Origin: Virgibacillus chiguensis
Lineage (GTDB): Bacteria > Bacillota > Bacilli > Bacillales > Amphibacillaceae
NCBI RefSeq assembly: GCF_900129865.1
Contig: NZ_FQXD01000010.1
Span: forward strand, 1 to 64,000
Reading direction: 5' to 3'
Length of the DNA: 64,000 nt
A program made the position numbers and the translations under genes. Within the stretch, counting starts at the first letter, position 1; every line of letters begins with the position of its first letter. Positions 59,139-64,000 of this stretch are shown piece after piece. A model generated the notes under the pieces. It was not told where the DNA came from. It worked only from the letters and a program-made list of their open reading frames with translations, and ran no database searches.

Positions 59139-59462
59139 TTAGGCTGCACGGCAAACTTCCGCACATTTAAAACAGGCTTCTGCACATTTTTGACAATGGT
59201 CGTGTTCGTGCTTTTTGCATTCTTCGCCGCAAGCTTCGCAAATAGTTGCGCATAAAGCAGTCAATTCAGACACGAATGGCGTCCCTCTCGTAAGTGCTTG
59301 TTCGACATAGCTGCAAATATCTGCGCATTCACGATCTAGACGAACGCAATTCGCCATCATGTTTAAGTTGTCCTCTCGTAAGCAAGCATCGTAGCAATGA
59401 TTGCAAGCAGTCATGCATTCATGTAAAGCTTGAATTAATTCCTCGTGTTGTTGGTGTGCCAT
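59139..59462 (-). CDS. yhjQ: Four-helix bundle copper-binding protein (YhjQ/Csp-type)
   Basis: A 107-residue Cys-rich protein. CMTACNHCYDACL, NCVRLDRECADICSYV, LCATICEACGEECKKHEHDH and CQKCAEACFKCAEVCRAA give a Cys spacing every three to four residues on helices, as in the Csp copper-storage bundles. It stores or buffers Cu(I) in the cytosol (no signal peptide). ATG 59462 follows GGAGG on the minus strand. It neighbours copB, supporting a copper role. Confidence 0.9.
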   Translation of the reverse strand: MAHQQHEELIQALHECMTACNHCYDACLREDNLNMMANCVRLDRECADICSYVEQALTRGTPFVSELTALCATICEACGEECKKHEHDHCQKCAEACFKCAEVCRAA

Positions 59463-59564
59463 ATCTATCTTCCTCCTTTTAGTTCGTATGTTTCCCATGC
59501 AATGCGTTTTTAAACATGTTAATAGCAATGTTTTGTCAATGTCTTAAAAAGGGATTGTTTTATC

Positions 59565-59670
59565 CCGAATATAAGGTGCTGCAAGACTTGTAAATTGAAG
59601 ATACGAGCTTGAGCAAGTGTAAGTAGAAAATAACGGCACCTAAATCCTTTTTCCGTAAGATTTTTTTACG
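59565..59670. repeat. R3 dispersed repeat, copy 4
   Basis: Begins CGAATATAAGGTGCTGCAAG and ends AATAACGGCACCTAAATCC with TTTTTTT shortly after. GGTGCTG and CGGCACC form approximate inverted ends. Confidence 0.45.
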
Positions 59671-59742
59671 TTATCCCTTTGGATGCTCTAATAGTGGAAT
59701 GAAAGAAGCTTCACTTTATAGTAAGAAATAAAAAATTTTTGT

Positions 59743-59771
59743 TTGACAGTTACCGTAGGGGGGTATAGTAT
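59743..59771 (+). promoter_or_regulatory. copB promoter with CsoR-like operator
   Basis: TTGACA (59743-59748) and TAGTAT (59766-59771) are 17 bases apart. The spacer contains TACCGTAGGGGGGTATA, which matches the pseudopalindromic GC-tract operators of the copper repressor CsoR (TACC...GGGGGGTA). No csoR gene is in the window. Confidence 0.7.
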
Positions 59772-59832
59772 TGTGGTATGAAAATTTAGTTTGTAACTTA
59801 TATTAAAAAGGAAATGAAGTAGGAGGGGTATA

Positions 59833-61929
59833 ATGAAACAAAATGAGGATCATAAGCACAAACATTACGGTCATCATCATCAGAACGACCACTCTCATCA
59901 TGATCACCAGACTCATGCGCATCATGATAACATTGCGCACCAAGGTCATGGGGAGGGGCATCAGCATCATGGGCATCACGGCGGTCATGACCATGGAGAT
60001 ATGGTAAATGACTTTAAAAAACGGTTTTTTATTTCACTTATCCTTACGATACCTATTTTAGCTTTGTCCCCAATGATTCAAGAATTTATTGGCGTTGATT
60101 GGCAATTTCCATTCGATCAATATATTTTATTTGCGTTATCGACCTTTGTTTTTTTCTATGGTGGCTGGCCGTTTATTACTGGAGCCATTCGTGAATTAAA
60201 TGACAGAAACCCTGGGATGATGACCTTAATTGGTTTAGCAATTCTCGTTGCTTATGGGTATAGTTCTCTTACAGTGTTCGGTTGGGAAGGAAAAGATTTC
60301 TTCTGGGAACTAGCGACACTAATTGATATTATGCTACTTGGGCATTGGATAGAGATGCGTTCGGTAATGGGGGCATCTAATGCGTTAGAGCAGTTGGTAA
60401 AACTCATGCCGAATGAAGCGCACAAATTAGATGAGAAAGGAAATGTACAAGATGTACCATTATCTGAGTTAAAAAGTAAAGATTATGTGCTAGTAAAACC
60501 GGGAGAAAAAGTTCCAGTTGATGGCATTATTAGGGATGGGAAATCTGCGGTAGATGAATCGTTATTAACTGGTGAATCTGTCCCCGTAGAAAAAGGGGCA
60601 GACGACGAAGTAATCGGTGGTTCAGTGAACAAGGAAGGTTCTCTTACCATTCAAGTAGAAAAAACCGGCGAAGAATCATTCTTGTCGCAAGTAGTCACGA
60701 TGGTAAAAGAGGCACAAGAGTCGAAATCCAAAACACAAGATTTAACGAACCGTGCGGCAAAATGGTTGTTTTATATTGCCTTACTTTCTGGTTTTGTAAC
60801 ACTCATTATTTGGTTATTACTTGGGTATTCATTTGATGTGGCTATGGAACGGATGGTTACGGTTATGGTGATTACTTGTCCGCATGCATTGGGCTTAGCG
60901 GCGCCATTAGTCGTTGCTGTGTCGACATCCATTTCAGCAAAAAAAGGTTTGCTTATTCGTAACCGAGCTAATTTTGAAGGAGCGAGAAATTTAAATGCCA
61001 TCGTTTTTGATAAAACAGGAACGTTAACAAAAGGTGAATTTGGTGTAACGGATATTGTGCCGGTAGAGGGACAAAGGGAAGTAGATGTACTTGCATATGC
61101 CGCAAGTGTAGAACAAAATTCTGAACATCCCATTGCAACAGGTATCGTTCAATCGGCGAAAGAGAAAGAAATACGTGTGGACAAAGTAACGGATTTCGAA
61201 TCGATTACTGGTAAAGGGATTCAAGGGAAAGTGAATGGAAAGATAGTACATGTAGTTAGTCCGAAATATGTTCATAATAAGCAGCTCGAATATGATAAAG
61301 AACTATTTAACGAGATGTCGGAGCAAGGAAAAACGGTTGTGTTTGTTCTTGTAGATGAACAATTAATTGGGATGATTGCTTTAGCTGATATGGTGCGTGA
61401 AACAGCAAAAGAAGCAATATCTACGCTCAAAGAGCAAGACATTCATTCCATTATGCTAACAGGAGATAATAAAAAAGTGGCGAACTGGGTTGCAGATCAG
61501 CTTGGTATAGATGAAGTATATGCTGAAGTGTTACCTGATGATAAAGCGAGCCAAGTAAAAGAAATTCAGCAGCAAGGATGGAAGGTTGCTATGACAGGAG
61601 ATGGCGTTAATGATGCACCGGCATTAGCAACTGCTGATTTAGGAATAGCGATTGGCGCAGGTACGGATGTCGCCATGGAAACGGCAGATGTTGTACTAGT
61701 GAAAAGTAATCCAAAAGATGTTGTTTCTCTAATGGATTTATCGAGAAAAACATATCGCAAAATGGTGCAAAACTTATGGTGGGCAACGGGATATAATATA
61801 TTTGCCATTCCTTTAGCTGCAGGAGTACTTGCTCCAATAGGTATTGTACTTAGTCCGGCAGTTGGTGCTGTACTGATGAGTTTAAGCACGGTCATTGTTG
61901 CGATTAATGCGAAATTGTTAAAAGCGTAA
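59833..61929 (+). CDS. copB: Copper-translocating P-type ATPase CopB
   Basis: A 698-residue P1B ATPase with a very His-rich N-terminus (residues 7-58, with HHHQNDHSHHDHQTHAHHD) and no CxxC domain. The channel motif is VITCPHALGLAAP, so CPH, which marks the CopB subgroup exporting Cu(I)/Cu(II) or Ag. FDKTGTLTKGEFG, SEHPIATGIV and TGDGVNDAPALATADLG are the usual P-type motifs. The start has AGGAGGGG. It is probably induced by copper through the CsoR-like box. It ends in a strong bidirectional terminator. Confidence 0.93.
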   Translation: MKQNEDHKHKHYGHHHQNDHSHHDHQTHAHHDNIAHQGHGEGHQHHGHHGGHDHGDMVNDFKKRFFISLILTIPILALSPMIQEFIGVDWQFPFDQYILFALSTFVFFYGGWPFITGAIRELNDRNPGMMTLIGLAILVAYGYSSLTVFGWEGKDFFWELATLIDIMLLGHWIEMRSVMGASNALEQLVKLMPNEAHKLDEKGNVQDVPLSELKSKDYVLVKPGEKVPVDGIIRDGKSAVDESLLTGESVPVEKGADDEVIGGSVNKEGSLTIQVEKTGEESFLSQVVTMVKEAQESKSKTQDLTNRAAKWLFYIALLSGFVTLIIWLLLGYSFDVAMERMVTVMVITCPHALGLAAPLVVAVSTSISAKKGLLIRNRANFEGARNLNAIVFDKTGTLTKGEFGVTDIVPVEGQREVDVLAYAASVEQNSEHPIATGIVQSAKEKEIRVDKVTDFESITGKGIQGKVNGKIVHVVSPKYVHNKQLEYDKELFNEMSEQGKTVVFVLVDEQLIGMIALADMVRETAKEAISTLKEQDIHSIMLTGDNKKVANWVADQLGIDEVYAEVLPDDKASQVKEIQQQGWKVAMTGDGVNDAPALATADLGIAIGAGTDVAMETADVVLVKSNPKDVVSLMDLSRKTYRKMVQNLWWATGYNIFAIPLAAGVLAPIGIVLSPAVGAVLMSLSTVIVAINAKLLKA

Positions 61930-61981
61930 ACGGATGTGTCATATACGATAAACCAAAAAATCTATACTTTTTTAGCATGTT

Positions 61982-62030
61982 AAAAAGCCGAACTACCCTA
62001 CTCCCTGTAAGGTGGGTAGTATCGGCTTTT
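61982..62030. terminator. Bidirectional terminator between copB and hsp20
   Basis: AAAAGCCGAACTACCC pairs with GGGTAGTATCGGCTTTT with one bulge. A/T-rich ends suit both the plus-strand copB and the minus-strand hsp20. Confidence 0.88.
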
Positions 62031-62071
62031 AAAATTACTGCATACATGTTATGAGATTAAACTGTGCAAAA

Positions 62072-62530
62072 TCAATGTGTATTTATTTTGATGCTCCGCT
62101 TCTTGTCGTCTTCAGTTTTGGGTACATGAATATAAAGAATTCCATTTTTATAGTCGGCATGAATTGCATTACTGTCTACATTGTTTGGAAGAGAAAATGA
62201 ACGTTGAAATGCTCCGTAGCTATGTTCGATAAAGTGCATTTTTGTATCATTGTCGTCTTCTGTCTTTAATTCTTCTTTTTTCTCGCCTTTAATGGTTACT
62301 GTATTATGGTCTACCTCAATGTCAATATGAGCTGGATCCATTCCGGGAATTTGTGCTTCTATGACATATTCATGCTTCTTTTCCTTCATATTACATGCAA
62401 TCGGACTGCTGAAAAATCTGTTCCATGGAGAATGATTGAGAAGCGAAGTGTCGTTAAAAAAAGATTGAAACACATTATCTAATTCGTTTTTAACATGTTT
62501 AATAGGGTGTTGTGAATGATTTGTATGCAT
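62072..62530 (-). CDS. Hsp20/alpha-crystallin family small heat shock protein
   Basis: A 152-residue chaperone holding unfolded proteins. The alpha-crystallin domain begins at about 48 with EKKHEYVIEAQIPGMDPAHI and includes NTVTIKGEKKEEL, FQRSFSLPNNVD and the C-terminal ADYKNGILYIHVPK. The A-x-x-x-nGvL strand is seen as DYKNGILYI. The final KRSIKI supplies the I-x-I motif. AGGAGGAGG is upstream of ATG 62530 on the minus strand. No CIRCE or CtsR box was recognised. Confidence 0.92.
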   Translation of the reverse strand: MHTNHSQHPIKHVKNELDNVFQSFFNDTSLLNHSPWNRFFSSPIACNMKEKKHEYVIEAQIPGMDPAHIDIEVDHNTVTIKGEKKEELKTEDDNDTKMHFIEHSYGAFQRSFSLPNNVDSNAIHADYKNGILYIHVPKTEDDKKRSIKINTH

Positions 62531-62715
62531 TGTTTTTTAAACCTCCTCCTGTTTTATTCTAGTTTAGTGTACGTATTTTATGAGAAATTATAAATAAACT
62601 TTTGCGCAACAGGAAATAACTGAATGTAGGGATTACAAAATATAACGTATTACATAGTTTTAAAATCCAAGGGGAGGTCTAGCGGTAAATAATGGAAGTT
62701 ATTAAAATAAACCTA

Positions 62716-62744
62716 TTGAAGCAAAGACAGAAAGATGCTATGCT
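62716..62744 (+). promoter_or_regulatory. Promoter of the helicase gene
   Basis: TTGAAG (62716-62721) and TATGCT (62739-62744) are 17 bases apart, about 100 bases upstream of the start. The remainder of 62531-62847 shows only a doubtful 32-codon frame. Confidence 0.5.
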
Positions 62745-62847
62745 AAATAGGTTGAAGTATCGTGTTTCAATTTTTATACAATTATCCTAATTTACATTAT
62801 ATCATGTTTGAAAAAGAGGGTCAAGGAAAACGGAAGGGGTTGCGAAA

Positions 62848-64000
62848 ATGCCAGAAATGCATAAAGATTTGCTCCAAGAACAACAACGTGTAGATCGTAT
62901 TCGAGGAGAAATTAATCAGAAAGAAAACAAATTATTGGAGAAAACTGCACAATTAAAAGAAAATGTCATCGAGTTAAGAAAGACATTTTGGGACGATGTA
63001 ACTGTCAATTTGGATGAGCCGGATGATGTCATTGAAACAGAGGCAAGTATAAAACAACAAGCAGAACTGTTAGCACAAAAAGAAACCGCTCATGGCAGTT
63101 TGGCTAAAGAATTAAAAACATTAAATAAGTTAAAAGATAATCCGTATTTTGGACGCATTGATTTTAAAGAAGATGGAGAAGAAAAAGAAAAAATTTACAT
63201 TGGCATTGCTTCTCTTATGAATAAAGAAGAGGAGGACTTCCTCATTTATGATTGGCGAGCGCCTATATCAAGCCTTTATTACGACTATGCATTAGGTGAA
63301 GCAAGTTATCAAACCTTAGCGGGCGAAATCTCTGGAGAAATTTCTTTGAAGCGGCAATTTATTATTCGCCAAGGAAAGATGAAGGCGATGTTTGACACGG
63401 GCCTTACCATTGGCGACCAATTGTTACAAGAGGCGTTAGGTAATAATGCAAGTACAACGATGCGTAATATTGTCGCCACCATTCAAAAAGAGCAAAATAA
63501 GATTATTCGTAATGAAAAGAGTAAATTATTGTTGGTGCAAGGTGTTGCTGGTAGTGGCAAAACTTCCGCAGCATTACAACGAATAGCTTATTTGATGTAT
63601 CGTTACCGTAAACAGTTAAACCCAGAAAATGTGATGTTGTTTTCCCCTAATCCTTTGTTTACAAGTTATATTAATAATGTATTACCTGAGCTTGGGGAAG
63701 AGAACGTGAGACAAACTACCTTTTATCACTTTGTGCAAAAAAAAGTAGGAGATGATTTCTCTGTTGAATCTCCTTTTGATCAAATGGAGTACATGTTAAC
63801 AAATAAACATACAATGACGGATCAAATACGTATGCGGGGAATTGAATATAAATCTTCTTTAGCATTTAAACAAATGGTGGATGCCTATTTGGCAACTTTA
63901 CATGACAAGGGGATTTGTTTTCGCCCTGTTTTATTTCGCGGAGAAGTCCTCATTTCCAAAGAGGCGATCGCTGATTACTTTTATACTATGGAATCATCCA
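62848..64000 (+). CDS. helD: HelD-like UvrD/Rep family helicase, 5' part (runs off the window)
   Basis: From ATG 62848 (AAGGGG upstream) an open frame continues to the window end, 384 codons. The N-terminus is a charged coiled coil (DLLQEQQRVDRIRGEINQKE) of the sort that reaches into RNA polymerase in HelD. FGRIDF and IYIGIASLMNKEEEDFLIYD, then DWRAPISSLYYDYALG, are family motifs, and Walker A is VQGVAGSGKTSAALQRI. HelD frees stalled RNA polymerase with ATP. About half of a ~770-residue protein is visible. Confidence 0.88.
   Translation, partial: MPEMHKDLLQEQQRVDRIRGEINQKENKLLEKTAQLKENVIELRKTFWDDVTVNLDEPDDVIETEASIKQQAELLAQKETAHGSLAKELKTLNKLKDNPYFGRIDFKEDGEEKEKIYIGIASLMNKEEEDFLIYDWRAPISSLYYDYALGEASYQTLAGEISGEISLKRQFIIRQGKMKAMFDTGLTIGDQLLQEALGNNASTTMRNIVATIQKEQNKIIRNEKSKLLLVQGVAGSGKTSAALQRIAYLMYRYRKQLNPENVMLFSPNPLFTSYINNVLPELGEENVRQTTFYHFVQKKVGDDFSVESPFDQMEYMLTNKHTMTDQIRMRGIEYKSSLAFKQMVDAYLATLHDKGICFRPVLFRGEVLISKEAIADYFYTMESS

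Noticed and set aside
62691-62789. 32-codon frame beginning MEVIKINLLKQRQKDAMLNR before the helicase gene
   Set aside because: GGGGAGG lies 13 bases upstream, which is too far. The promoter of the next gene lies within it and no family was recognised. Kept as a doubtful possibility only.

Overview
The window is low-GC DNA from a Gram-positive, Bacillus-type organism, most likely a halotolerant member of the Bacillaceae such as Virgibacillus or Oceanobacillus. This is inferred from gene content: ribitol-type wall teichoic acid genes, CssRS with an HtrA-like protease, a DUF1659/DUF2922/YvrJ trio, a yteA-family protein, a BCCT transporter and a c-di-AMP riboswitch near a KtrB-type K+ channel. 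Ribosome-binding sites are strong, and several starts are TTG or GTG. No rRNA, tRNA or CRISPR array was seen.

Region 1 (1-17 kb) is a cell-envelope locus. It opens with the 3' end of an IS200/IS605-type transposase. Next come a long polysaccharide pyruvyl transferase-like protein, tagO, an LCP ligase and, on the minus strand, tagB-tagD. Facing these is tarI-tarJ-tarK/F-like-tarL-tarG-tarH, then a second pyruvyl transferase-like gene, tarA and another LCP ligase. Together they cover linkage-unit synthesis (TagO, TarA, TagB), precursor supply (TagD for CDP-glycerol, TarIJ for CDP-ribitol), polymerisation (TarK/L-like), export (TarGH) and attachment to peptidoglycan (LCP). PhoP/WalR-like direct repeats lie in the tagD/tarI divergent region and before the second LCP gene.

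Region 2 (17-25 kb) holds small conserved genes, a Nudix hydrolase, a UPF0158 protein, a multiply broken galM pseudogene, an EamA transporter and a ROK regulator. Region 3 (25-34 kb) is an apparently complete N-acetylgalactosamine catabolic cluster: GntR regulator, AgaS, PTS IIB-IIC-IID-IIA, a NagA-type deacetylase, a tagatose-bisphosphate aldolase and a tagatose-6-phosphate kinase. Palindromic operators precede the regulator and agaS. A GC-richer tandem array of about 14 units of 41-42 bp follows.

Region 4 (34-50 kb) contains a BCCT transporter, an AEC transporter, a methyltransferase, a ykwC-like dehydrogenase, an ElaA-type acetyltransferase gene with an in-frame stop, yteA, zinc-ribbon proteins, htrB divergent from cssRS, and a YcdB-like protein. 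Region 5 (50-64 kb) is devoted to metals and ions: cadC-cadA with two CadC-type operators, a c-di-AMP riboswitch upstream of ktrB, a PadR-HAAS-DUF4097 module, YdhK, a copper-binding four-helix protein, CopB with a CsoR-like box, Hsp20 and the start of a HelD-type helicase.

Several dispersed intergenic repeat families run through the window. The most notable is a roughly 60-bp element (called R2 here) with at least a dozen copies. It ends in a small hairpin plus T-run, and the hairpin shows compensatory changes between copies.
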